Below, one piece after another: positions 44,994 through 56,211 of a stretch of 64,000 nt of DNA. Made by a program: the position numbers and the translations under genes. How positions within the stretch are numbered: the stretch's first letter is position 1; every line of letters begins with the position of its first letter. Origin of the DNA: Crossaster papposus (taxonomy: Eukaryota; Echinodermata; Asteroidea; Velatida; Solasteridae). The stretch covers positions 124,001-188,000 of the forward strand of contig JBAIAA010000814.1 of NCBI GenBank assembly GCA_037893245.1, given 5' to 3'. The notes under the pieces are model-generated. The model saw only the letters and a program-made list of their open reading frames with translations, made no database searches and had not been told where the DNA came from.

Positions 44994-45446
44994 ATATAGA
45001 GCTATATTAAATTACTAGAGCGCTAACTATTTATTCTTTACGCGCAAAGATACTTTAAATCCATTCTGCGCGCAGACATTTTGAATTCATGTGCGTGTTG
45101 TAGAACATAATAAAAATAGATAGATTTAATTTTGCAAGTGTACTCTAAATGCAACGCCTGTGCAAATAAAACAGACGCAAACAACTTTACACGCGCCGTG
45201 TCAGTTTTAAAAAGTCACGACAAAATCAACTGCAGCGCGCGCATTTGCAATGTTTGCTGATCTTGCGTTTTAGTTTTGGGCGTACGTATCGGCTTCGGTA
45301 ACGCACTGTATATAATACAAACGCAGATATGCAAATAGCCGTACAAAAGCCGTACACAATTTTGAGGTTTCCATGGATGCGCCCAGCAGGCATTACTTGG
45401 TACATGTACATCGAGCCAGCTCTCTAGTAATTTAATATAGCTCTAT
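44994..45446. mobile_element. TIR element (ATAGAGCTATATTAAATTAC)
   Basis: TATAGAGCTATATTAAATTA, CTAGAGCGC at the left; CTCTCTAGTAATTTAATATA, GCTCTATGG at the right. It splits a segment related to the TACCCATATTA..GTGTAGAAGTG..GGGCT repeat also found at 35390-35500. Confidence 0.78.
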
Positions 45447-45676
45447 GGTTCGACCCCACATCTAAATAAGCGTGATCGATAACACATTTATCTAAAAAGC
45501 ATTTCATTTGGAACAGACAGTCTGGGAACATAAACCCAACAATGGCAGAGTACAGCTGAACCCATTACCATGGCAACTAAACGAAACAAAAACAACAAAG
45601 CCAAGGATCGTGTTTCTATCATGCCTCGGTGCCCTGGGGGAGTCACATTACCACGGTACTGCAAACTGAACAATAC

Positions 45677-45940
45677 TGTAACGCCCGTGCCGGTTGGGCG
45701 GTAGAGGGCGCTGGAGCGATTCCACGGTGGTGGGATCGCCCCGGAAACCCGCCTTGGATTGCGCAAGCGCCGAACTGGTTCTGACCAGTTCTGGGGGCCG
45801 CGTGATTGTGTGAGCCTGAAGTCCATGTTTGGTAGGCGAGAGTCCACAATAAACGGCAGAGAACCACAGGAAATAGAGGAACACTTGTGTCAGGAGTCCT
45901 TCTTGTGTGTGTAGTCGACCCCAGAGAAAGCTTCGTTACA
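45677..45940 (+). repeat. Left LTR (264 bp)
   Basis: TGTAACGCCCGTGCCGGTTG to AGAAAGCTTCGTTACA. Contains CCACAATAAACGGCAGAG, a possible polyadenylation signal for the retroelement transcript. Confidence 0.93.
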
Positions 45941-45941
45941 T

Positions 45942-45958
45942 TGGTGGCAGCGGTCGGC
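45942..45958 (+). promoter_or_regulatory. Putative tRNA primer-binding site
   Basis: TGGTGGCAGCGGTCGGC, one base after the left LTR. It begins TGG, complementary to the CCA end of a tRNA; I do not assign which tRNA. Confidence 0.7.
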
Positions 45959-46380
45959 ATACAGAAGGACGGGAAAAGACCAGGTGAAGTGTTCAGGTTT
46001 TCAGGAAACCACGATAACACGGCAGCCAACTCGCCCCACGGCGAGAGGGCAGGCCGGGGCGTGGGCCCGGGGAGCGGGGACCAGTCCGGGAGGCTTTCAG
46101 GCACTCCGTGCATGACGCCAGGGGAACTCTAGGGAGGTTATGGGGACTTGGGAGTCTGGGGTTTCCTGGGGGAGGAGTTGGAGAAGGATAGCGGGGAATT
46201 TCGGGACATGCGCCAATGGCTGGGGGCTTCAGTGCGTCCACTCCGATTTGGAGAGAGGGCGCCCTTCTCCATATTTGTCCGGGTCCGCTACCAGGTCTGT
46301 CGGGGGGCCGCCCCATGCTGTAGACGGCGGCGCAGCAGACGGATGGTTCCTCGCGGAACAATCCAAAGCTGTGCCCGTGG

Positions 46381-47184
46381 ATGCAGTGGGGGGCGGGGCC
46401 TCGTCGAGACATTCTCTGGATCTTCTGCAGGAATGAAACCGAGTCGGGGGGGCCCGGCCCATGCTGTAGACGGCGGCGCGGCAGACGGCTCGCAACACTC
46501 GGAGCGAGCCCGAGCCGTGCCCGTCGGCGCAGCGGGGGCGGGGCCTCGCCGGGACGCCCACGCTCTCTAAGCCAGTCGCAAGAATCAGTCGCAGTCGCAA
46601 GAATCAGTCGCAGTCGCAAGAATCAGTCGCAGTCGCAAGAGGCAGTCACAGTCGCGGCCACAGGAGCCAGTCGCAGTCGGAGGAGCCAGTCGCAGTTGCA
46701 GGAGCCAAGCGCAGTCGCAGTCGCAGTCGCAAGAGCCAGTCGCAGTCGCAGGCACCAGATACAGGAGCCAGTCGCAGTCGCAGGAGCCAGTCGCTGTCGC
46801 GGGAGCCAGCCGCAGATGCAGTCGCAGGAACCACAGTCGCAGTCGCAAGAGCCAGCCGCAGTCGAAGGCACCAGTCGCAGTCAGAGCAGCCAGTCGCAGT
46901 CACAGTCGCAGTCAAGTTTAACATTTAGAGGGGTGTGCCGGGGCCAGGGGTGTGCCGGGGCCAGGGGTGTGTCCTGGGGCCAGGGGCTTACCCCAAATTG
47001 TTGTAATGAAAATTGTTGTAATGAAAATTGTTGTAATGTAAATTGTTGTAGTGTAAATTGTTGGAATGTAAATTGTTGTGTAATGTTGGCGTTATGCGTT
47101 TTCCAGGGCGGTTGGCCGGGGTGCGGCAGCAGCGCCCATGGTCTTGTTTGGGGGCAAACAAGGTCTTCGTGGGGGGCTGTGTAA
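46381..47184 (+). CDS. Long frame in the LTR element interior (267 codons), doubtful protein
   Basis: Open from an ATG through the interior to the first bases of the right LTR. The middle (about 46571-46915) is built on the hexamer CAGTCG and gives Ser-Gln-Ser-Arg repeats; the end (46990-47085) is a 15-bp repeat giving Asn-Cys-Cys-Asn. The hexamer keeps several frames open, so the frame may be a composition artefact. No gag-like or zinc-knuckle spacing is evident. Confidence 0.3.
   Translation: MQWGAGPRRDILWIFCRNETESGGPGPCCRRRRGRRLATLGASPSRARRRSGGGASPGRPRSLSQSQESVAVARISRSRKNQSQSQEAVTVAATGASRSRRSQSQLQEPSAVAVAVARASRSRRHQIQEPVAVAGASRCRGSQPQMQSQEPQSQSQEPAAVEGTSRSQSSQSQSQSQSSLTFRGVCRGQGCAGARGVSWGQGLTPNCCNENCCNENCCNVNCCSVNCWNVNCCVMLALCVFQGGWPGCGSSAHGLVWGQTRSSWGAV
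46571..46915 (+). repeat. CAGTCG hexamer minisatellite inside the LTR element
   Basis: Degenerate array of CAGTCGCAGTCGCAAGA and CAGTCGCAGTCGGAGGAGC units mixing 6-, 12- and 18-bp periods. Two imperfect copies of GCCCATGCTGTAGACGGCGG (about 46310 and 46457) precede it. Confidence 0.9.
46993..47078 (+). repeat. 15-bp tandem repeat (AATTGTTGTAATGAA)
   Basis: Five to six units of AATTGTTGTAATGAA/GTAA, each with one or two changes, near the 3' end of the LTR element interior. Confidence 0.9.
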
Positions 47185-47443
47185 CGCCCGTGCCGGTTGG
47201 GCGGTAGAGGGCGCTGGAGCGATTCCACGGTGGTGGGATCGCCCCGGAAACCCGCCTTGGATTGCGCAAGCGCCGAACTGGTTCTGACCAGTTCTGGGGG
47301 CCGCGTGATTGTGTGAGCCTGAAGTCCATGTTTGGTAGGCGAGAGTCCACAATAAACGGCAGAGAACCACAGGAAATAGAGGAACACTTGTGTCAGGAGT
47401 CCTTCTTGTGTGTGTAGTCGACCCCAGAGAAAGCTTCGTTACA
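47180..47443 (+). repeat. Right LTR (264 bp)
   Basis: Base-for-base the same as the left LTR by eye. Preceded by GTGGGGGGCTG, a short purine-rich tract that could be the polypurine primer. Confidence 0.93.
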
Positions 47444-47447
47444 ATAC

Positions 47448-49206
47448 GATTGAAAAGCATGCTTAACGGAGTGCAGTAACTTTGATCTACATGATGTTCT
47501 TGGACTTGTAACTTGTTCTACGCTGGCACACTGCCAGGGGGAATATAGGCCTAGCACTAGACTCTAGACACCTACTATTGAAACTGGGGCTCTAAAACGG
47601 CGATTGGTAAAACCCGGATCTCCTGGATCTCCCGGATCTAATGTTAACGCTAGTCAAAAAGTCAGACCTTCCCGGATCCTAAATAACAACATTTCACCTT
47701 CAATGAAATAAAAGAAATTGCATTTCAAAGTATAGCCATATTTTTGGGGGATTAGAGTTAGGCCTAGTATTCTTTGAATAGGTTAGGGTTAGCCTTTAGG
47801 GTTAGGGTTAATAGGGAAGATCCGAAGAGGTCCGGAGGATCCGACTTTCACCCACACCAGTCTAAAACCATGGAGCTATGAACATTTTTTGTTTTTTCAT
47901 CTTTGAAAAACTTGGTTGTAGTACGACAAACCAAATCAACAAACTGTTAGTGGGTCTACTTACACTCTTATTTCCAAAAAGAGAACATTCACTACAGTCT
48001 GAAAGTAGGGACCAGGGGCCAATTTCATAGAGCTGCTAAGCACAAAAATTTGCTTAGCATGAAAATTTGTCCTTGGCAAAAACAAGGTTACAGACCAAAA
48101 TTTCATGTGATCTTTATTGTTTTCGATTGATAATCAGCTGGATTTTGGCTTAGCATTAAAAACCTGTAAACTTGTGGCTGGTAACCTGTTTTTAATGAGC
48201 AAGACTTGTTGGTGCTAAGCACATTTTTGTGCTTAGCAATAGCAGCTCTATGAAATTGGCCCCAGACATTTTAAAGTACATGTAATACAAATTCACTCGA
48301 AAGGTCGAAATCTAATCGAATTCTACCGAAATGATTTTTTTTCAGTGTATTGCAATCTAAACTCAGAATGATTTTCAGTCTAATTTCTAAACCGTCTCTA
48401 GACTCTAGTCATTATGTATAGTTTCACTTTTGGAATTTAAGAGTGATATTGACAATATACTTGGCAGGTATTTGGTATTTTTGCATCAATTGGCAACTTT
48501 TAATTTGGCATATCTGTCTGGACTGTGAGCGCAAAAGCTGGCCTACCTTGTTTCCAGTCTGTCCCAGTTCCCCCACTGTACATGTACGTACAACTTGATG
48601 TAGCAGTACCAGATTCACGGATGCAGGAGACTATTCACTCTCAGTCTCATTCACGCGAATACTTTATACACGACTGCGTGCATTTGGCCGGTTACACCGT
48701 AACAATTGATCAGCGCTTTCAGATCTTCAAGTTACAAGTACAACAACCAGTGCTTACGTGAGTTTATGATATTTTGCAGGCATCCGATATCAATCAATCA
48801 ATTTAATAAACACCTGTATTTTTTGTTGCTGTAGACGTCTGCTCAGATCGTGAAGCGCGTACCTCGTTGCCCAGCAACTATATATCACCACATGATGGCG
48901 CTATACTTTTCTCGAAAAATATTTACCTAGTATATAGGGCTTTCAAGAAAATGGGGCTTTGGCGATAACAATCTTCCGGGCCGCTCCTGAATCAAAATTT
49001 AAATTTAATTAATCGCCGTTGGCCGACATTTTTACGTGGGATGTCTTTTTGAAACAAATACAATGCTAGACAATTATCAAATCAATTTTAAAATCTATTT
49101 TTGTCAGGGTGTAACCTCCTAAAAGCACGGACACAGCAACTTTAATTTAAACAAATCAATACACAAATAAACTACAAGAGAAACTGACTAGGTAAATTTG
49201 CATAAA
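47448..49206. other. Intergenic stretch, no gene seen
   Basis: Includes GGATCTCCTGGATCTCCCGG-like sequence with scattered GGGTTAGGG motifs (47615-47860), the family I hairpin at 48014-48264 and otherwise unassigned AT-rich DNA. Confidence 0.55.
48014..48264. mobile_element. Hairpin MITE family I, copy 3
   Basis: GGGGCCAATTTCATAGAGCT to AGCTCTATGAAATTGGCCCC, the most symmetric of the three copies. Confidence 0.9.
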
Positions 49207-49340
49207 TGAACAAAGAAATTGGCAAGGCGGGAATCGAACCTGCGACCTCCGGAATACATGCAGGACAGGCGCTCTACCAACTGAGCTATCTTGCCCTATA
49301 TGTTGGCGGTCTCCCAAATTGTCAGTATCTTTGTTCGAGG
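49207..49340 (-). mobile_element. tRNA-derived SINE family T, copy 2
   Basis: The minus strand has GGGCAAGATAGCTCAGTTGG TAGAGCG (acceptor stem and A box) and GCAGGTTCGATTCCCGCC (B box) closing with CTTGCC, which pairs with GGCAAG. The middle is longer than a true tRNA anticodon arm. It lies about 75 bp from copy 3 in opposite orientation. Confidence 0.8.
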
Positions 49341-49414
49341 GCGCTAGTCAGAAGTCATAAACACTAGAACTCTGTGTGGACAGGTATCACGCCCAATTTT
49401 ACGACAACAAAGGG

Positions 49415-49500
49415 GAAGGTAGTTTAGTTGGTAGAGCGCCGGTCCGGTATTCCGAAGGTTGCAGGTCCGAGTCACGCCTTGCCAATTTCTTTGTTCACTT
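49415..49500 (+). mobile_element. tRNA-derived SINE family T, copy 3
   Basis: AGTTTAGTTGGTAGAGCGCC, GGTATTCCGAAGG, CGCCTTGCCAATTTCTTTG. A family D element begins exactly at its tail (TTCACTTTAAAGGG). Confidence 0.75.
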
Positions 49501-49899
49501 TAAAGGGATCGTATACGTTTGGTAATTGGAACCCACTGTTTGTTTCAATCCTATAGTTATTATAGATATATACCATAAAACTAACCTGTACAAATTTCAT
49601 TTCAAAAGGTAGCGATTTTGAGATATTGCCGAAATTCTGGAGCGGTTTTGTCCACAGCAGGAAGAATAATCTGCATTGAAATACACACTCTGAGAAACGA
49701 CACTGAAGTAACGCTTCTCAGATTCAAATGTTTGGGGATAAAAAGTGATATCTTTTTCCATAACCGCAGTGCTTCAAAGTGAACAGTTTCTGAAAATGCA
49801 TTATACTATCTAATTTCTAAAGCTGCTGTACTTCTTACCAAGTAAGTTTTATTGCCATTAATTTTTGGAGTAATTACCAAACGTATACGATCCCTTTAA
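49500..49899. mobile_element. TTAA-flanked MITE family D, copy 1
   Basis: TTAAAGGGATCGTATACGTT with TGGTAATT at the left; AATTACCAAACGTATACGAT with CCCTTTAA at the right. Interior: AAACTAACCTGTACAAATTT and GATTTTGAGATATTGCCGAA. Copies at 56212-56596 and 57563-57961. Confidence 0.92.
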
Positions 49900-50358
49900 G
49901 AAAGAAAACAAGTAAATATATAGGAAATGGACAGAAAAAGACATTCGAATAATGATAAAATTACAAAATTAACCTACTTGTATTCCTATATCTAATTATG
50001 TATTTTCTGCGTTTAAATGTTATTATAAATACAATTCCTGATAACATTATTTACACAATATGGCATTCAAAGGCGTTGACCCTAGTCAAACAGTGTATTA
50101 CAAGGAAGAAATAAGATAATGTACAATTACTGGTTTGGCATTGATCAGGATTGTGACAACGTTGAGATGAGATTATTATACGGGCAGCAATAAAAGTCAC
50201 AACACAGTTAAACCAAACTTCAAGAGATTTTTGTTTTTATAGCACGCTATATCATACCTACATCTTTCTTGCACACCATAACTTTTTATGTCTAAAATCA
50301 GTAAACATTGGAGCTTAGACCGTGAAGGTATAGAATAATAACACGTGCCTGTACAAAA

Positions 50359-50497
50359 TGTGACCCAGCGCGAGTAAATGAGACACTTTGAGGTTTAGAT
50401 TTTATCATTTAAAGCTAAACAAGCTTTAAATGATGAAATCAAAATCTCAATTTTCATTTTTGCCGCAAAGTGTCTCATTTACTCGCGCTGGATCACA
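50359..50497. repeat. Hairpin MITE family A, copy 4
   Basis: TGTGACCCAGCGCGAGTAAA to CTCGCGCTGGATCACA. The left arm has an internal deletion relative to the 14012 copy. Confidence 0.85.
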
Positions 50498-51680
50498 AAT
50501 AGTTTCAACTTCTTGGAGCGAAAATTGTACTTTTGATAGTAGATTACAATATTTTTGTATTCCATTTCTTTACCCAGGGCAGTGCCCAAACAGTTTTAAA
50601 AATGGTTTTCATTGGGGCCCTGCATACATCATTAAATAAAATAACAGTACATATATGCAACAACAATTTACTCAAAATTACAAACAGAATATTTACAGAC
50701 GTACAAGGATATTTACAGGAATACAAAACATTGATACTAATTCTGATTTACGAGATGGGCGGAAACTCGGACAAAAAGAGAAGGTGAAATTCCCATCCGG
50801 CTCCACATTATAGTGGCAACCAAGTTATAACTCCGTAGATCAGCGCAATTGGCATAATATCGCTTAAAATAGGCGCCCCCCCCCGTATATAGGCCTATAG
50901 TCCTTTTTTGTCTTGTTCTTTAATAAAAATGTTGTGCTACAATGTTGAGCGTTTATATAAAACGCCCCGTGTAACTGTAATTTCAAATTTCTCTACACAT
51001 TTCAATATCGCTTCTTCTTCTCAAATGTATAGTGCTTTAACATTTTGACAGTTTTGTTTTTTATATATGAATCATCTCCCATGGATGTTTGCCTTGCACA
51101 AAAAAGGGGAATGAACATGGATTCCCGACACCTTCTTACTAGCAAGACCCCACACAACCCAACACCAAGTTAGCACCAAGTTAGCGCCACCTACTGACGA
51201 ACGTTGTTCTCCCTCCAAGTTGTCCCCTCCCCCAACCTCCGACCCTGCTTCCCGCTTTTTACATTCCAACAGGATGTTTTTCCTAATCTTATAATTAATT
51301 CTTAGCTGCAACCAAAAATCCACGTGTTTCGTATAAAACAGACAATTGTGGCCAGTATAATTGTGTGTTTTTTGGTGTAGAATAGAGCTTACAGATACAT
51401 GTGTATATACATATATGCCTACACAGCTAAATCTATAGTAGAAACTTGGCCCACCGAAGGATGAAATATTGCACATGTACAGTATACACCATTAGCTTTG
51501 CTTTAATAAACCAACAAAAAAGTATTTTATGTCAAATATTACTACACCGACCTGTTTCAAGTTTTGGGTTCATAGATGCTGGAAAAGCCAAGACAAAAAT
51601 CTGGTTCTTGTACATGTACTTGTACTAGTCCGGTTCCCTGACCCTACTGCAGACGAAACATATCAATTTATAAACGTCAG
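50498..51680. other. Intergenic stretch, no gene seen
   Basis: AT-rich, without recognised repeats or coding signals, apart from a CCCTCCAAGTTGTCCCCTCC-type pyrimidine-rich patch near 51205-51260. Confidence 0.5.
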
Positions 51681-51683
51681 GTA

Positions 51684-51906
51684 CACTCTAAAAACTGTGT
51701 TTAGCGAGGAAACACTTTTCTTGCTATCAGTTTGTAAACATGTTTAGAAGCTAAATGCACGCATCCAATTCCTAAACATCAATGTTCAATGGCTAAACAC
51801 GATCCATCCTCATGCTAAACATGTTCAGCATTTAAACATGTTTACAAACTGATAGCAAGAAAGTGTTTAGAAAAGTGTTTACTCGCTAAACACAGTTTTT
51901 GCAGTG
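51684..51906. mobile_element. Palindromic MITE (AAACTGTGTTTAGCG)
   Basis: AAAAACTGTGTTTAGCGAGG, CTTGCTATCAGTTTGTAAAC at the left recur as complement (GTTTACAAACTGATAGCAAG, CTCGCTAAACACAGTTTTTG) at the right. Confidence 0.88.
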
Positions 51907-52584
51907 TAATTGTCAGGTTATAGAGAACCATACTTGCTGGCTTGTAACCATTCACAGACGGATATCTATCCAACGATAGGTCATTCGACCACCGTTGGAA
52001 ATTGATACAAAGCTCAACTTTTCTTAAAAATGACAGCACACAAGGTGCCATGATTTCACAGGATGCTCGAGTATTTCATAATAATTCATTAGTTTCGATG
52101 TTTTCAAATGTTGTATTATAGCCCTTAACAATCTCAAGACTGCATGGTCTGAAATCTAATACATAGTGCACTGACTTTTCTTCCTTCTTTTTTACCAAGA
52201 ATATGCTAATTTCATTGGCTGTAAAACCCATCGGCCCAAGACAGCGAAAATGTACGGGTATTCATAAAATAAATCTTCTGTGAGCAAATATGCGAATTCT
52301 TAGTCAAGTAAAAAACTTACCGGTCGTAAATATAATAATTGAAACGTTTTAAATAAATCAGAACAAAAATGTCTTACAAAACCGTGCTTTTAGTTTTATC
52401 GAACGAGATGTTTATTTTTTTTTGCTACCCATAACAACACGGAACATGATCAAAAATAAATGTTAAAATATTGCGAGATAAATTTTTAAAATGTGTCTTC
52501 GGATAAAAATGGTACATTATTGCTCATTCTTTAATATTTCAGCCAATAGGCTAAATAAATAGGAGGTTGTTTTTTCGATCGTTG

Positions 52585-52692
52585 GCCGTTTTCCAAACCC
52601 TAGCTTCGTCTCAATCTATGGCTTCGTTAATGCAGGTTGACAAAACTGGTGCAGCCGGAGACAAGGCCTAAAGCTAAGATTTGAAAAACGGC
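52585..52692. mobile_element. Small palindromic MITE M, copy 3
   Basis: GGCCGTTTTCCAAACCCTAG to CTAAGATTTGAAAAACGGCC. Confidence 0.85.
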
Positions 52693-52838
52693 CCAGATTT
52701 CAATTTTTGCAACCTTTGATTTATTTAAAAAAACACATTCTTAGGAATATAATTGAAATAGGTAATGATTATGCTTCAAGTTTTTGAGGATACGAAAGTT
52801 TAAATATTTGTTTTCTTCCAGTGATATGTGTTATACCT

Positions 52839-52993
52839 AGCAAGATATGGGACCGACAGACTCCCCCCAACTAATGCCCCATAGATATACACTCTCTAGA
52901 CTGTTGTTACTTACACACCCCCTAAAAACCTAACAAGAATTCCTGAGAAACCACAACATTCTGCAAACACTCTGTCCCATATCTTGCTTCGTA
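52839..52993. repeat. Hairpin (AGCAAGATATGGGAC)
   Basis: AGCAAGATATGGGAC at the left and GTCCCATATCTTGCTT at the right. The interior CTCTCTAGACTGTTGTTACTT is related to 26022-26110 and to 58095-58170. Confidence 0.75.
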
Positions 52994-53059
52994 TGATATG
53001 TTTAGGCACCTATAATTACAATTACTCAGACAATATCCAAACGGTTGGAAGTGGTTACT

Positions 53060-53271
53060 CTATAGACGATGTGCCTCTGTTTACATCTGTATTATAATGG
53101 GCCCGTCAATATGCGCACGCATCATGTTTTACATAAATTTGGTTAAGAGTGACATCAGAGGTCACATAATTCAAAGGCGATCTGACCTGCGACGTCACTC
53201 TTTAGGCTAATTTTATGTAAAACGTGATGTGTGCACATTATGTACTGCCAGAGGGCACATCGTCTATAAAT
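53060..53271. mobile_element. TIR element (CTATAGACGATGTGCC)
   Basis: TATAGACGATGTGCCTCTG at the left, CAGAGGGCACATCGTCTATA at the right, with CATGTTTTACATAAAT / ATTTTATGTAAAACGTG and AGAGTGACATC / GACGTCACTCTTT inside. Confidence 0.85.
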
Positions 53272-53575
53272 CCAGCCTAGCCGCCCCTTCCTGTGGCGAG
53301 TTCCAAAGTGTCTAGGCCTAAGGGGCGTGGGTTTGGGTGTTCAAAAGTTGAAGGAGTGGGGTCTGCAGTTGGATCAGACAAGTCATCTAATAAATTGCCA
53401 ACACTTAAAACATTGATTCAGGATTTGTATAATAGGAACTTTTTTTTACATGTATATAGAATTTTGTTCAATTGTAAAAACAGATATCACCCCCCCCCCA
53501 CGAGATTTTTTTCAAAACGTTATCCAAATGGATGCATGGATTAGGGTTGAATACCCTCAACAATTCTTTCAAATA

Positions 53576-53993
53576 TGTGACCTGTCATCACAAAATGAGT
53601 GTAAAGTCGGCAAAATCAAAAATTGAGATATGGGTATTTCTAAATTCTGTGGAAACAGAGCTTGCCAATGGTATATAACACTTGGAGGTTTGATACTCGA
53701 TATCTTTTTTATTTTTTAGTCTGGAGTCTTAATACCGAGATTATGAGAAAATGGGCATTTCTTGCAAGAAATTGTGTGAAAGGCATAGAAAGGCATAGTC
53801 AAAATTGTCTCAAAAACTAAATTTGTTTTTATCTGATCGTCCTGAAAAATTGGGAATTGATTGTTGGGGATTTAGTCTTTAAAAAAACATATAATCTCAA
53901 AATCGACAACCCCTTCAAATTTTGACTTTGACTGGCCGTACTGGGAAATCACTCCGTGTGATTTTACGCTCATTTTGTGATGATAGGTCACAT
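53576..53993. mobile_element. Dispersed element E, copy 2 (complete)
   Basis: TGTGACCTGTCATCACAAAA TGAG at the left, CTCATTTTGTGATGATAGGT CACA at the right. Interior shared with 40554-40937. Confidence 0.88.
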
Positions 53994-54241
53994 ATAAGTA
54001 CGCATTATACACAGTGAACGAGTAACAATGGATTTTGTGCCAATAAACATTGTATTTTTATTGTTAGTGCACCGCGTTTTTTGTGTTAGATGTTCATAGT
54101 AAAGGCGTAGAGATTGGAGGTCGTGGGTTCGAAACCACGACATCTTTTTTTTTTTAATCCGATTTTCTTTTTACTTTTTAGAAGCGGATTTGTCATACAT
54201 TAGTACATTTTTGTTTTATGATAAACTGACCGGTTTTTGTT

Positions 54242-55540
54242 TTAATGGTAGGATACACTGTTTACAGATATCGCAAACTTTTACTACCGAATTATTAAGA
54301 AATATCTTACTTATTTAAAAGTAAATATTGATTGTTGGAAAAAAATATTGCTCTAGATATCCTAAATATAATTTTATAATTTTATAATTTTCTGGCTTTT
54401 CTCAGCATCTAAGATTGTAAAACTTATTTGGTTCGGTTTTATACATTTTTTTACCTCTTTAATGTTCAAGTTTCAATCCTTGTTCCTCATTGCGACGGTC
54501 GAACATCCTTCGCCGTGATCAAAAATGAAAAGGCGGCATTTTCTTTTTTAACTGAATCTGCCCTGTAACTTGATAAAAAAAAGATGTTTTCGTTGTTAAA
54601 AAGCTATCGAGTAGGCCTATAATTTATTTTTAAAGGTAGGATACACCATTTGCATATATTAAGATTTTTTACTACCGAATTATTAAGAAATATCTTACAT
54701 ATTTAAAAGTAAATAATGATTCTAGGTATCCCGCAAAATGATTGCGCTAGATATCCAGTAATTGTTCCGAAAAGTCGAATTGAAAAAAAAATAACGATCG
54801 CCGGACGGCTATCGCGAAAAAAACACCTAGAATAGCATAAAAACCACTGCACGTTGTCGGTTAAAAACGAACGCCGTTTTTGATTTTTCTTCTCAGCATC
54901 CATGATTGTAAAACTTTCCTCCAATTCTGAATAAAAAAGAAAGAAATGAAACCAGTAATTGGCAGATACATATATGCGGGTATTTTATCTAAATGCCCGA
55001 AGCGACGCTGTCATGCTATAAATCGAATAGGCCTAGGTGTCGGTTATTTTGGCCATGGACTATTTTTGAAGGCCGAATCAGTTAAAGGTAGGATACACCA
55101 TTTGCAGTTATCGAAAATATTTACTACTGAATTATTAAGAAATATCTTACTCACTTGAAACTAAATAATGATTCTAGGCATCCAGCAAAATGATTGCGCT
55201 AGATATACTGTAATTATTCCGAAAAATAAAATTTGATCGCGAAAAAACAAAGATAACATAAGAATAACTGCCCAACTCCGGTTGAAAGCAAACGTTGTTT
55301 TTCGTGCTTTTCCCGGTATCCATGATTGTAAAACTTTGGACAGGTCAGTTAAACGATATTTACTATGAAATTCAACCCCCCCCCCCCCCAAATCTACCCA
55401 TTAATGATAATTCAAGCAAATACCAATGGTGTATCCTACCTTTAAACGATATTTACTATAAAATACAACCCCCCCAATTCACACATTCTTGGTAATTTAA
55501 GCAATTACTAATGGTGTATCCTATACTCAAACACCATCAA
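54242..55540. mobile_element. Cluster of MITE family C copies
   Basis: Partial copy from 54242, another from 54629, a complete TTAA-to-TTAA copy at 55082-55445, and a right-end fragment at 55446-55533. Shared motifs are GGTAGGATACACCATTTGC, CTACCGAATTATTAAGAAA, GCGCTAGATATCC and ACCAATGGTGTATCCTACC. An unrelated segment (AAATGAAACCAGTAATTGGC) is duplicated at about 54944 and 55637. Confidence 0.85.
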
Positions 55541-55949
55541 GAACTTAACAATCTTTACATTACGGCCGGGCACGAGAGTATACATTAATTCATCATTAGA
55601 AACAGTTTCCTCCAATTCTTCTTAATAAAAAAGAAGAAATGAAACGAGGAATTGGCAGATACATATATGCGGGTATTTTATCTAAATGCCCGAAGCTCGA
55701 CGCTGTCATGCAGGCTCTAAATCGAAAGGCTGAATCAGTAACAGAACAGATAAAAAGCATTAATGATCATACGCTTCGCTGGCGTGTCATTAAACATCAC
55801 CTAACATTCATGAGTTTAACACATACCATCATCTGTCTGTCGTAACTATTACCCTTTCCAACCTTTGTTTAACCTCCCTGGATACATTAATTTATGTTAT
55901 CAAATCATAATACTTTAGACAATAACTTCCTCAATTGGCTCACCCAGGC

Positions 55950-56185
55950 TATATTCCCATTATTCCCGACCCCTGACCTTCATGATCAACTACTCCATTT
56001 CAACTGGTGTTGTGCCTGGGGAAAAAAATAATATTGCCAGAATCACTCCAATTTTTACAAGGGGCAATCCAACCAGTGCTAGTAATTATCGACCAATGTC
56101 AGTTCTTACTTCATTTTCTAAGATTGAACGTGTATTTGCAGTCTCTCGCTCTTTAAGCGAAAATACAAAAATATGCTTTTGAATG
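55950..56185 (+). pseudogene. Non-LTR reverse transcriptase fragment
   Basis: One frame reads STGVVPGEKNNIARITPIFT, then RGNPTSASNYRPMSVLTSFS and KIERVF. This matches the VP..WK.A.V.PIFKKG......NYRPISVL..FSKI.E block of CR1/Jockey/L2-like reverse transcriptases (early fingers region). The tryptophan expected in WK is absent. Before and after it the frame breaks, and no catalytic YADD region follows, so it is a short dead remnant. Confidence 0.85.
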
Positions 56186-56211
56186 AGTATTTACTAAGTA
56201 ATTAAAGGGAT

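Larger units (their letters stand above)
45673..47447 (+). mobile_element. Non-autonomous LTR retrotransposon with target duplication
   Basis: Two 264-bp LTRs (45677-45940 and 47180-47443) bound a 1239-bp interior; the whole is 1767 bp. The LTRs begin TGTAACG and end GTTACA, and I find no difference between them. ATAC flanks both sides (45673-45676, 47444-47447) as a 4-bp target duplication. The interior has no reverse transcriptase, protease, integrase or zinc-knuckle motif, so it must be moved by another element. Orientation comes from the primer-binding site after the left LTR. Size and structure fit a TRIM/small LARD element, likely Gypsy-type by its 4-bp duplication (inference). Confidence 0.92.

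Noticed and set aside
45488-47460. Minus-strand frames of 119-208 codons across the LTR element
   Set aside because: They overlap the LTRs and GC-rich interior; the same peptide appears from both LTRs. No retroviral motif is present on this strand.
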